Assembly: GCA_027451445.1 (NCBI GenBank)
Contig: DAIDJG010000094.1
Location: 1 to 56,949, forward strand
DNA length: 56,949 nucleotides
Direction of reading: 5' to 3'
Source of the DNA: Singulisphaera sp.
GTDB taxonomy: Bacteria > Planctomycetota > Planctomycetia > Isosphaerales > Isosphaeraceae
This document shows positions 1 to 7,703 of the stretch, piece after piece. The notes under the pieces are model-generated. The model ran no database searches. It was given only the letters and a program-made list of their open reading frames with translations, and was not told the DNA's origin. Numbering within the stretch: the stretch's first letter is position 1; the number at the start of each line of letters is the position of its first letter. The position numbers and the translations under genes are program-made.

Positions 1-332
1 GCGGAGCGTGCGAATGAGGTGAGGTCGTGGACTTCGGCGAGGTAGTAAGTGACCGTTTTGACGACCTTGCGGCCGCGGCGGATGTAGGTGTAGGAGAGGC
101 TGCGTTCGAAGCCTTCGCGGAAGGACCAGTCGGTGAGGCCAGTCTCTTCCTGGAACTCGCGCGCGGCGGTCTGGCGCGTGGTTTCGCCGGCCTCCATGCC
201 CCCTTTGGGGAATTCCCACTTGGCGCGGGGATTGCGCACCGTGGCCGAGTGGAGTACCAGGTAAACAGGTCCCTGGTCCCCCTCCACGCGATAGGGGATG
301 ACACCAGCGGAGCGCTCGTGGGTCGTGGTCAT
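1..332 (-). CDS. Nudix hydrolase, C-terminus cut by window edge
   Basis: Reading leftwards from the ATG at 330-332, the protein begins MTTTHERSAGVIPYRVEGD and has a complete Nudix box around residues 40-62: a G-x5-E segment followed by the REFQEETGL core. That core binds the metal and hydrolyses nucleoside-diphosphate-linked substrates. The order (short strand, box, then an RGRKVVKTVTYYLAE strand) resembles the small Ap4A-hydrolase or MutT-like branch, but the substrate cannot be set from sequence. About 110 residues are visible; the C-terminus lies outside the window. Its start codon overlaps the stop of the upstream lipoyl-like gene in an ATGA arrangement, which implies translational coupling. 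The long plus-strand reading frame over this region is an antisense shadow. Confidence 0.85.
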   Translation of the reverse strand, partial: MTTTHERSAGVIPYRVEGDQGPVYLVLHSATVRNPRAKWEFPKGGMEAGETTRQTAAREFQEETGLTDWSFREGFERSLSYTYIRRGRKVVKTVTYYLAEVHDLTSFARS

Positions 333-625
333 TGGGGGCGACGGTCTGACGGCGCGACGTTGTCGTCGTCGCCTCCGTCCTCGCTGGCGGCCACCAAACC
401 AAGCACGGCCCCGGGCGACACGCGGACGTCCTCGTGTTCCCGAATCTCGGCCAAACGGCCGGTTGTCGGCGCGGGTACGTCAAATGTTGCCGGACCGGCA
501 AGGACTTCGACCAGCCGGTCCCCTTCCCAAACTTCCTCTCCCCGCGCAGCGAACCAATGGCTCACAACAATCGGCACATCCGGACCGGTTCCCAGGTCGG
601 GCAGGATCACTGCCTCCAAACGCAT
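329..625 (-). CDS. Lipoyl/biotinyl-like domain protein lacking the attachment lysine
   Basis: A 98-residue protein that is almost entirely one biotinyl/lipoyl-like fold. It opens with MRLEAVILPDLGTG, continues through an ARGEEVWEGDRLVEVLAG segment and a VPAPTTGRLAEI turn, and ends its fold with HEDVRVSPGAVLGLV. This matches the barrel of 2-oxoacid dehydrogenase E2 lipoyl domains. In those domains the central hairpin carries a DKA motif whose lysine is modified. Here the aligned stretch is AGPA, so no modifiable lysine is present. The C-terminal tail is acidic. It lies directly upstream of the Nudix gene with a 4-base overlap, so the two are probably one transcript. It could be a degenerate carrier or a purely structural barrel; the function is unknown. 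Confidence 0.75.
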   Translation of the reverse strand: MRLEAVILPDLGTGPDVPIVVSHWFAARGEEVWEGDRLVEVLAGPATFDVPAPTTGRLAEIREHEDVRVSPGAVLGLVAASEDGGDDDNVAPSDRRPQ

Positions 626-937
626 GGCGAACCCCGTCTTGTTCTTCCTTATTCTGACCTATTCGACCGGCAAAGCTCGCGTTAAGGGCGGACCCTTCGC
701 GCGCTCCGATCACACAATTCTCAGCATATCCCCGCTGCCGAAATGACGCCAGAGCGATTACTTGCCGATCCCCCACGTTTTACACACGAGTCCGATTGGC
801 GTCGGGGAGGATTTTCACGAAACTTTCCCCTCGATCGCAGGGTTTTTCACATAACCAACGACCATCGTTTGGTATCCTAAAGTGGTCGGAGATGGGCAAA
901 ACTCGCCGCGGGGCACCGCTTCATCGAAGGGAAGAGC
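626..937. other. Intergenic, divergent promoter region
   Basis: About 310 bases separate the divergently read lipoyl-like gene and the redoxin fusion gene. No convincing gene is seen. Near 853-873 there is a small interrupted palindrome (ACCAACG facing CGTTTGGT) close to an AT-richer patch, which could be an operator or part of a promoter. This is weak. Confidence 0.35.
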
Positions 938-2857
938 ATGACGAGTCGCGCAATGCGTTTCGCAGTCTTCGTTCTGGCTCTCGGAGGGGTCCTTGCCACG
1001 TCGTCGCGCGCCGACGACGATTCATCCGTCACTCGGCGAGTCGGCCGTGGGGTGGCGGACTTCACGCTCAAGGACGCCACGAGTACGTCAGAGCACTTTG
1101 TTCGGCTCTACAGCTTTCGCGGTAAGAAGGCAGTTGTCCTGGTGTTCCTCGGCATCGATTGCCCGGTCGGGAACCTGTACGTGCCCCGGCTCTCAGAACT
1201 GAACACCGAGTACAAGGACAAGGGCGTCATCTTCCTCGGCATCAACGCCAACGCTCACGACACTGAGTCCGAGATCGCCGCGCACGCCCGCGAGCACGGC
1301 ATCAACTTTCCCGTGTTGAAGGACAAGAACAACCTCGCGACCGACATCGCCCGCGCCGAGCGGACGTGCGAGGTCCTCGTGATCGACGGCCGTGCGCGGC
1401 TTTGCTACCGAGGGGCGATCGACGACCAGTACGGCCAGGGGACCCGCAAGGAGAAGCCGACCGAAAACTATCTGCGCGACGCGCTCGACGCCGTGCTGGC
1501 CGGAAAACCAGTGGCGGTGAAGGGAACACCCGTGGCAGGCTGCCTTATCGACCGAGCCGAGTCGAAGCGAAGTGGCCCCCGCGTCCGAGGCGCATCGGCC
1601 GCGTTGGCGGCGGCGTGGGAGGCGAAGGAAGGCTCGGCGGAGATTGAGGTTGGCAAGGTGACCTTTGCCGCCGATGCCGCGCCGATCTTCCAGAACAAGT
1701 GCCAATCGTGCCACCGTCCGGGCCAGGCCGCTCCTTTCTCGCTGTTGACGTATGACGATGCGCGCAAGCACTCAGCGATGATCCGCGAGGTCGTGGAAGA
1801 GCGCCGGATGCCCCCGTGGCACGCTGATCCGCGTTACAGCCACTTTAGCAATGACCGCAGCCTGTCGGCCAAGGACCGCGCCACGCTGCTGGCCTGGGTC
1901 GATCAGGGCTCGCCGCTCGGCGACCCCGCCAAGCTCCCCGCCGCGAGGACGTTCCCGGAAGGTTGGTCGATCGGCACGCCCGACGTGGTCTTCGAGATCC
2001 CCCAGCCCTATGACGTCGCGGCGCAAGGCGTTCTGGACTACGTCCACATGAAGGTGTCGACCAACTTCAAGGAAGACATGTGGGTCCAGGCCGCCGAGGC
2101 TGTCCCGGGCGACCGGGGGGTGGTCCATCACATCATCGTTTACGTCGACGATCACAAGGGCCGAAGGCCCAGCGACGGGCATCTCTGCGGTTATGCGCCC
2201 GGTGACATGCCCTCGGTCTATCCTGCGGGCGTCGCCAAACGGATCCCGGCCGGCGCGGATCTCGTCTTCCAGCTTCACTATACTCCGAACGGTCAGCCCA
2301 GGACCGATCGATCGAAGGTGGGCCTGATCTTTGCGAAGGAACCCGTCAAGCACGAAGCGCATACGCACGGGATCGCAAACCACATCTTCGAGATCAAGCC
2401 ACGTGAGGACAACAAGGAAGTGATCTCAACGATGACCGTCCTGAACGACGCTCATCTCCTCAGCTTCATGCCCCACATGCACCTGCGCGGGAAGGATTTC
2501 CGCTACAACGTCACCTACCCCGACGGCCGCAAGGAAACCCTCCTTTCTGTGCCGGCCTACGACTTCGGCTGGCAGAGCTACTACACGCTCGACAAGCCAC
2601 TCGCTCTTCCGCACGGTACGCGCATCGAGTGCATCGCCCACTTCGACAACTCGTCCGCAAACCCGTACAACCCCGACCCCGAGCAGACCGTCACCTGGGG
2701 CGAGCAAACGTTCCAGGAAATGATGATCGGCTACATCGACTACGTTGATGATGCGCCGTTCGATCCGAAAAACCCGGCCACGACCTCGGCGGCAAACTCG
2801 CCCGAAACGATCGTCAAGGCCCTTCGATCCTTGAGCGCGCGCAAGGCATCACGCTAA
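938..2857 (+). CDS. Exported redoxin / cytochrome c / copper monooxygenase-like fusion
   Basis: A 639-residue protein with a signal peptide (about residues 1-25). Three modules follow. Residues 35-190 are a peroxiredoxin/thioredoxin-like fold with GIDCPVGN, giving Cys75 as the only candidate peroxidatic cysteine. Residues 240-330 are a cytochrome c-like module with haem motif CQSCH (255-259) and MPPW (291-294), probably with methionine as the second ligand. Residues 345-620 resemble the copper type II ascorbate-dependent monooxygenase fold, with paired histidines (397-398), an HYTPNG strand and the HMHLRGK motif (513-519). Family knowledge suggests a periplasmic or surface redox enzyme, but the substrate is unknown. 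A GAAGGGA ribosome site lies about 8 bases before the ATG. It stands alone between minus-strand neighbours. Confidence 0.85.
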   Translation: MTSRAMRFAVFVLALGGVLATSSRADDDSSVTRRVGRGVADFTLKDATSTSEHFVRLYSFRGKKAVVLVFLGIDCPVGNLYVPRLSELNTEYKDKGVIFLGINANAHDTESEIAAHAREHGINFPVLKDKNNLATDIARAERTCEVLVIDGRARLCYRGAIDDQYGQGTRKEKPTENYLRDALDAVLAGKPVAVKGTPVAGCLIDRAESKRSGPRVRGASAALAAAWEAKEGSAEIEVGKVTFAADAAPIFQNKCQSCHRPGQAAPFSLLTYDDARKHSAMIREVVEERRMPPWHADPRYSHFSNDRSLSAKDRATLLAWVDQGSPLGDPAKLPAARTFPEGWSIGTPDVVFEIPQPYDVAAQGVLDYVHMKVSTNFKEDMWVQAAEAVPGDRGVVHHIIVYVDDHKGRRPSDGHLCGYAPGDMPSVYPAGVAKRIPAGADLVFQLHYTPNGQPRTDRSKVGLIFAKEPVKHEAHTHGIANHIFEIKPREDNKEVISTMTVLNDAHLLSFMPHMHLRGKDFRYNVTYPDGRKETLLSVPAYDFGWQSYYTLDKPLALPHGTRIECIAHFDNSSANPYNPDPEQTVTWGEQTFQEMMIGYIDYVDDAPFDPKNPATTSAANSPETIVKALRSLSARKASR

Positions 2858-2899
2858 CCTCGGGTGTTCTTTTATCGCGTGTTCATGTATCGATTTAAT

Positions 2900-2960
2900 G
2901 AGGGTGAGACTCCGTCCGAGCCAGCTTTGATCCGACGGCGCGTCTTCGGGCCGTCGGATC
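2900..2960 (+). repeat. Half copy of REPIN-like palindromic repeat
   Basis: It begins with a diverged form of the conserved arm (about 2900-2925, containing CTCCGTCCGAGCCAGC). A perfect 11-bp hairpin follows: GATCCGACGGC at 2929-2939 pairs with 2950-2960, and the loop carries GTCTTCGG. The same arm and loop occur, doubled and head to head, at 9277-9441 and 40836-40994. Only one half is present here, like a single REP unit next to paired REPINs. Confidence 0.8.
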
Positions 2961-3066
2961 ATCGCGTGTAACGGAACTTGTGAAGCGGGTACCCGCACAT
3001 CGCACGTTTTCTCCCGCAACGCCAAGTGTGCCGGTCCGCCCGCTCGCGCTCGCGTGCCTCCGGTCA

Positions 3067-3630
3067 TTAGCCGTCTAACAAACGATCCCTCATCGGATGG
3101 TCGCGTGTCACAGGATCGCCGGTGCTTTCCGACTCCTTTGGACGCCAGCCGAACAGGGCGAGCTTCTCTCTCCGAGCGAGATCCAACCAGCGGCGAATGA
3201 CGGAAGCCGCTTGGTCCCACGTGCAATGCGTGAGCTCGCGATAGCGGCGTGTCGCCGCAGGCTGTCGACCGTCCATAATGAGACTGTCGATCTCGACGAC
3301 CCCGTCCGCAGCGTTCCTGGCCTCGGGGAGGTCTGGTACATCGAAATAGGGACCCCATTCCATGACCTCGAGAAGCTCCTTGGCCAGGGCGTTCCCATGC
3401 TTCTCAATCGTCGCGCGAACCTCTTCGGGTTTCGCGTGCGTCCACACGAGCCCGCACGCCAGGCAGCAAAGCGAGCCGTTGGACAAGCCGACGCCGGGGT
3501 TTCTTACCAGCCACGCAGTGAATCGAAGTCCGCGCGGAATGAATACAGCGACCCCGCTCTCACCAACTCCCGAAAGGGAGCCACTGACCACGTTCGACGA
3601 GCAGCACTTCGGGCATTGGTGCGATTCCAT
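3067..3630 (-). CDS. Zinc-ribbon hypothetical protein
   Basis: A 187-residue protein. The N-terminus has a split zinc ribbon: CPKC near residues 6-9 and CLAC in the SLCCLACGLVW strand near residue 57, as in many small bacterial zinc-ribbon proteins. The middle is a charged helical stretch. The C-terminal third is helical and rich in Arg/Trp (QAASVIRRWLDLARREK). No enzyme motif is visible. A strong GGGAGG ribosome site sits 9 bases before the ATG, supporting this start. It lies 56 bases past the end of the ABC operon on the same strand, so it may be co-transcribed. The function is not recognisable. Confidence 0.6.
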   Translation of the reverse strand: MESHQCPKCCSSNVVSGSLSGVGESGVAVFIPRGLRFTAWLVRNPGVGLSNGSLCCLACGLVWTHAKPEEVRATIEKHGNALAKELLEVMEWGPYFDVPDLPEARNAADGVVEIDSLIMDGRQPAATRRYRELTHCTWDQAASVIRRWLDLARREKLALFGWRPKESESTGDPVTRDHPMRDRLLDG

Positions 3631-3685
3631 GGAGCGGACCTCCCGAATTTGCGAAGCGATGCCCTTTCACTCGAGCGGCCTCGCC

Positions 3686-4552
3686 TTATCCCCCTTCCGG
3701 CGTCTTCACCGTGATCTCACGCCGCCCAAACAGCCACGCTGCCGCCCCGCCCAGCCCCACCGCTGCGCCGAGCAGCGTCCAGAGGGCTTCCTCGCCGCTC
3801 GGAGCTTCGCTCAGGTTGATCGTCCATGAGCTCACGTGCAAATCCAGCCAGCGCTCGGAGAGGATGCGGACATACCACAACACGGTTAGGCGCCGAACCA
3901 TGAAGTCGATGTTCGCGAAGACGCCTTCAAACACCACAATATAACCAACTCCAAACAGCAACACCCAGCGCACCAGCAGGCTCAACCCTCCGAAGAGCGC
4001 AACATACACCAGCAGCGAGAGTGCCGAGAGCGCCGACACTTGCGCCGCTCGTTTCGGCAGAATCTCCCCCCAGAAATCGCTGGTCCCCCAATGGATGGCC
4101 GCGAGGGTCACGGCGAGAAAGACTGCTGAGAGCGCGGCACACACGCACCACGCGGCCAGGAGTTTCGCGGCGTAGATCGAAGGGCGGGGCAGGGGGCGGA
4201 TCAACAGGTATGTGATCGTCTGCCCCTCGACCTCATCGCGGATCATCCCCGACGCCAGAACCAGGGCCGAGAGCGGGACGAGGGCCTGCGGGATCATGTA
4301 AAAAACGAGGATCTCCTCGGTCGCTTCGACGTTTTCATCGTACCGGGGGTTGTAATAACGTGCCAGAAGCGCAAGGCCCGCCGGCAACAGGAACAGCGCC
4401 CCCAGCGCCAGCAAGCGGCGGCCGCGCACGAACTGCCAGACCGACACCCGGAAGAGCGTCCACCACGCTCCGAAGCTGAATCGGCCTGATGGCCGTGCGG
4501 GGCGGTCGAGCGTTGCTTGCGGAGGTCCGAGGGCCGCGGGGGTCGAGCTCAT
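3686..4552 (-). CDS. ABC-2 type transporter permease
   Basis: A 288-residue integral membrane protein with about six hydrophobic segments. The ABC-2 permease hallmark is present: a first helix after a basic patch (VRGRRLLALGALFLL), then an SGMIRDEVEGQTITYLLIRPLPR element, which matches the conserved EREEGT-type cytoplasmic hairpin preceding 'RPLPR'. It follows the ATP-binding gene with an ATGA overlap and is the last gene of a four-gene operon. It presumably pairs with the ATPase at 4549-5496 to move an unknown substrate or to act in envelope maintenance. The cargo cannot be told from sequence. Confidence 0.85.
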   Translation of the reverse strand: MSSTPAALGPPQATLDRPARPSGRFSFGAWWTLFRVSVWQFVRGRRLLALGALFLLPAGLALLARYYNPRYDENVEATEEILVFYMIPQALVPLSALVLASGMIRDEVEGQTITYLLIRPLPRPSIYAAKLLAAWCVCAALSAVFLAVTLAAIHWGTSDFWGEILPKRAAQVSALSALSLLVYVALFGGLSLLVRWVLLFGVGYIVVFEGVFANIDFMVRRLTVLWYVRILSERWLDLHVSSWTINLSEAPSGEEALWTLLGAAVGLGGAAAWLFGRREITVKTPEGG

Positions 4553-5496
4553 GGATTCACCAGGTAGCGGAAGACGGCGTCCAGGTTGTCGTCGTCGGAT
4601 TCAACTCGTTCGATGGCCGTCCCCTCTTCGAGCGCGATCCGCGAGAGCCGGCCGTAAAAGGCGTCGGGGGAGCGTGTCTCGACCAGGATTCCCCCCTGCA
4701 CCCTCGCCAGCTCCACGCCCACCACGTCATCGAACGCGACGAGCTTCGCCGCGAGGGCGCGGTCGTTCTCGCTCTTCAGGACGATCCGGTGCGGGTGCTT
4801 GTCGATCAGGTCGCGGATCTCGCGCACGTGGCCCTCGGCGACCAGCCGCCCTCGGTTGATCAGGACGACGCGCGGGGTGATCGCCTCAACTTCGTGAAGC
4901 ACGTGGCTCGAGAGAATTACGCTCCGTCCCAGCTCGCCGTACCGTCGGATGATTGCGACGAGGTCGCGACGGGCCACGGGGTCCGTCCCGGTGAGCGGCT
5001 CGTCGAGGAAGAGGACCTGCGGGTCATGCACGACGGCTTGCGCCAGCTTCGTCCGCTGCCGCATCCCTTTGGAATAGCCGCCGATGGCGCGGTCGGCGTG
5101 CTCGGTCATCCCAACCTCATCCAGGACCCGGGCTGTGGCCTCGCGCGCGACCGGTCCGGGCAGACCGCCGAGCCGGGCACAGAAGTCGACGAACTGGCGC
5201 CCGGTCATCCACTCGTAGAAGGCGTCCTGTTCGGGACAGAGGCCGATGTCGCGATTGAGCGACGGGTTGTTCCACGCACGTCGGCCGAGCACGCGCACTT
5301 CGCCCTGGCTCGCCCGGAGCTGGCCGGTGGCGAGCTGGAGGAATGTGCTCTTACCCGCCCCGTTGGGTCCGAGCAGCCCGGTGATCCCCGGGGCGACGCC
5401 GAGCGTCAGCTTGTTGACGCCGATCACGTTGCCATACCACTTCGAGACCCCGCGGAACTCGACCACAGGCGGGGCCTTCTCGGTTGCTGGGATCAT
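4549..5496 (-). CDS. ABC transporter ATP-binding protein
   Basis: A 315-residue ABC ATPase of the type paired with ABC-2 permeases. It has Walker A GPNGAGKST near residue 43, signature YSKGMRQR, Walker B VLFLDEPLTGTDP and the H-loop SSHVLHE. A C-terminal regulatory domain of about 80 residues follows. The frame is open far upstream, but the start chosen is the ATG at 5494-5496 (MIPATEK), because it overlaps the stop of the preceding permease (ATGA) and gives the normal family length. Its own stop overlaps the start of the last permease in the same way, so stoichiometric translation is likely. Confidence 0.9.
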   Translation of the reverse strand: MIPATEKAPPVVEFRGVSKWYGNVIGVNKLTLGVAPGITGLLGPNGAGKSTFLQLATGQLRASQGEVRVLGRRAWNNPSLNRDIGLCPEQDAFYEWMTGRQFVDFCARLGGLPGPVAREATARVLDEVGMTEHADRAIGGYSKGMRQRTKLAQAVVHDPQVLFLDEPLTGTDPVARRDLVAIIRRYGELGRSVILSSHVLHEVEAITPRVVLINRGRLVAEGHVREIRDLIDKHPHRIVLKSENDRALAAKLVAFDDVVGVELARVQGGILVETRSPDAFYGRLSRIALEEGTAIERVESDDDNLDAVFRYLVNP

Positions 5497-6563
5497 CGGA
5501 GACGGTCCATCGACTTGATGCGGGTGGAAAGGGTCCAGGCCGACAGCACGAACAATCCTCCCAGCACACCCGCCGACCACGTCCAGGGGTGCCTCAAGTT
5601 TTCCGGCGTTCGCAAGAGCAGGGGTGCCTCGTCTTCTGAAGGCGGTGGCGGCAGGGGTCTGCGCCGGCCCCGCCCGCGGCCAAACGGCAGCGAGGCACGG
5701 AGCGCCTCCTGCCCAGTGTCGCGGCCGGCTGCCCAAAGCGCCAGAAACTTCTGGCGGGCCGAGGCCGTGTCGAGCGCCTCCTCGTGGAGGCGGTGGAGGT
5801 TGGTCGCGTACGAGACCAGAGGGCACCAGTCGCGGCGGACCGAATTCTCGAGCACCTCCGCCGTCATGTTCCCCACGACCCAGAGCCCGATCCAGACAGC
5901 CCCCACCAGCCGCGAGTTCCTGGACAGCGACGAGATCGCGAGCATGAGGCTTCCCGCCGACACCACGATAACCAGGCCGAACACGATCGAGCCTGCGAGG
6001 AGTCTCCACGTATCGCGAAACACGCTGACATCAAGGCTGAACGCGAACCCCAGGGCATACGCCACAACCGCCGGCGCCACCGACGCCGCCGCGATGAAGC
6101 AGCCGATCACGCCGAGCTTCCCCAGAAAATAGTCGACTCGCCGGATCGGTCTCGAGAAGTAGAGCGGCATGGCGTTGAACCGGAGGTCCTGGCTTACCAG
6201 GTCCGGACCGACCGCGAGCACCAGGAGCATCGTGAAAAACGTCTCGACCAGGAAGAACTGGTTGAACGCCAGCGTCCACACAGCGCTTCGGTAAGCCTTC
6301 GGTCCCATACGGACCTCGTCGGGCAATCCTCGCACCAGGAACATGAGCGGTTCGAGCAGCCGAGACTGCTGTTCCAGCAGCCCCCAGAACACGAGCACCG
6401 CCGCCAGCATGAGCGCCGGCACAAATGCCGTGGCGATCAGCCATTTGGTCCTCCGCCGGCGCATCTGCTGCCGGACCCCTTGCCGGGTTACCGCAAGCCA
6501 GCGCCAGGCGTGGCCCGAGACAGCACCTCGCCAATGTTGGTAGCCTTGATCGAAGATCGGCAT
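5493..6563 (-). CDS. ABC-2 type transporter permease with proline/arginine-rich loop
   Basis: A 356-residue membrane protein starting MPIFDQGYQHWRG. This N-terminus is shared by ABC-2 permeases in which a short soluble segment precedes a basic RRRRTKW membrane-entry patch. About six membrane segments are visible, with the cytoplasmic AMPLYFSRPIRRVDYFLGK element typical of the family. Late in the protein a low-complexity basic and proline-rich loop (about residues 295-315) precedes the last helix. The start at 6561-6563 overlaps the stop of the upstream ATPase (TGATG). It is probably the partner of the ATPase at 6563-7474. Confidence 0.85.
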   Translation of the reverse strand: MPIFDQGYQHWRGAVSGHAWRWLAVTRQGVRQQMRRRRTKWLIATAFVPALMLAAVLVFWGLLEQQSRLLEPLMFLVRGLPDEVRMGPKAYRSAVWTLAFNQFFLVETFFTMLLVLAVGPDLVSQDLRFNAMPLYFSRPIRRVDYFLGKLGVIGCFIAAASVAPAVVAYALGFAFSLDVSVFRDTWRLLAGSIVFGLVIVVSAGSLMLAISSLSRNSRLVGAVWIGLWVVGNMTAEVLENSVRRDWCPLVSYATNLHRLHEEALDTASARQKFLALWAAGRDTGQEALRASLPFGRGRGRRRPLPPPPSEDEAPLLLRTPENLRHPWTWSAGVLGGLFVLSAWTLSTRIKSMDRLR

Positions 6564-7474
6564 CAGGCGAGTTCCTCGACGGCCTTGAGGAAGACTTCCT
6601 CGAGCGTGTTGCGCACCGGCTTGAGCGAGCGGATCTGCTCTCCCAGGTCGAGAGTGGCCCTCCAGAGCGTCGCCGTGGCCTCGCCTTCCGGCAGTTCGAC
6701 GCGCAATGAGTCGTCCCTGGTTTCGACCTGGCACCCCAAGTTTGCCAGGTGTCTGCCGAAGGCGTTCGCGTCCTCTTTGACGCGGATCTCAAACGCGGGC
6801 CGGTCGGCCCTCGTCAGTTCGGCGAGGCTCCCTTGCGCCAGGACGCGGCCGCGGCCCATGACGAGCACATAATTGCAGACCGCCTCGACATCGGGCATGA
6901 GGTGGCTGGAGAAGAGCAGGCTCATCCCCTTGTTCCGGGACAGGTCGCGCGCCAGCTCCAGCACCTCGATCCGGCCGGCCGGGTCCATGCCGTTGGTCGG
7001 CTCGTCGAGGATCACCATCCTCGGGTCGTGCACGATCGCCGAGGCGATCTTGAGCCGCTGTTTCATCCCTGTCGAGTACGAGTCCACCTTGCGATACCGT
7101 GCCTCGCCGAGTCCCACGTAGTCGAGCACCTCATGGGCTCGCTGCATGGCGTCGGTCCGGGCCATGCCCGAGAGCTCACCCGCGTAGGCGACGAACTCCA
7201 CTCCATCCACGCCCGGAAACAGGCATTCATCTTCCGGCACGAATCCGACGAGCTGCCGCACCTGGAGCGGCCGGCGCCGGATGTCGAGCCCGAGCACGTT
7301 CCCGCCCCCGGCGTCGACCCGAATCAAGCCCATCAACGCGCGGATCATCGTCGTCTTCCCCGCGCCGTTGGGCCCGAGCAGCCCAATCGCCCCCTCGGGC
7401 ACGGCAACGGTCAGGTCCCGCAATGCGGTGATGCGGCCGTAGGTCTTGGTGAGATTGGCGAGGTCGAACAGCAT
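6563..7474 (-). CDS. ABC transporter ATP-binding protein, first gene of operon
   Basis: A 303-residue ABC ATPase with Walker A GPNGAGKTT, signature YSTGMKQR, Walker B MVILDEPTNGMDP and the H-loop SSHLMPD. A C-terminal domain of about 75 residues follows, as in ABC-2 exporter ATPases. The ATG at 7472-7474 (MLFDLANLTKTYG) is chosen because it starts right at the first beta-strand of the fold and has an AAGGG ribosome site. The open frame further upstream has no domain content. It heads a four-gene minus-strand operon (ATPase, permease, ATPase, permease), every junction of which overlaps by 1 to 4 bases. Confidence 0.9.
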   Translation of the reverse strand: MLFDLANLTKTYGRITALRDLTVAVPEGAIGLLGPNGAGKTTMIRALMGLIRVDAGGGNVLGLDIRRRPLQVRQLVGFVPEDECLFPGVDGVEFVAYAGELSGMARTDAMQRAHEVLDYVGLGEARYRKVDSYSTGMKQRLKIASAIVHDPRMVILDEPTNGMDPAGRIEVLELARDLSRNKGMSLLFSSHLMPDVEAVCNYVLVMGRGRVLAQGSLAELTRADRPAFEIRVKEDANAFGRHLANLGCQVETRDDSLRVELPEGEATATLWRATLDLGEQIRSLKPVRNTLEEVFLKAVEELA

Positions 7475-7703
7475 CGGGTGCCCTTGGGCGTAATCGGGGA
7501 CGTGAGCTTTAAACCATTCGTTGTCCCGCGATGAATATTGTGCGTCAGGTGAGGCGGTTGGTTCAACTGTCTCCTTCCACACGGCCGAGCCTCCTTCACG
7601 GCGCCCCGCGGTGGTACAATCCGGCCGCCGAGTTCCTCCGCCCCTTTGCACAGTCAATCTGATCGGGGGCGAAGTCGGCTCAGGACCCTGGAGGACCGTC
7701 GTC

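Noticed and set aside
27-746. 239-residue plus-strand frame over the Nudix and lipoyl-like genes
   Set aside because: Antisense to two recognisable minus-strand genes and has no domain content.
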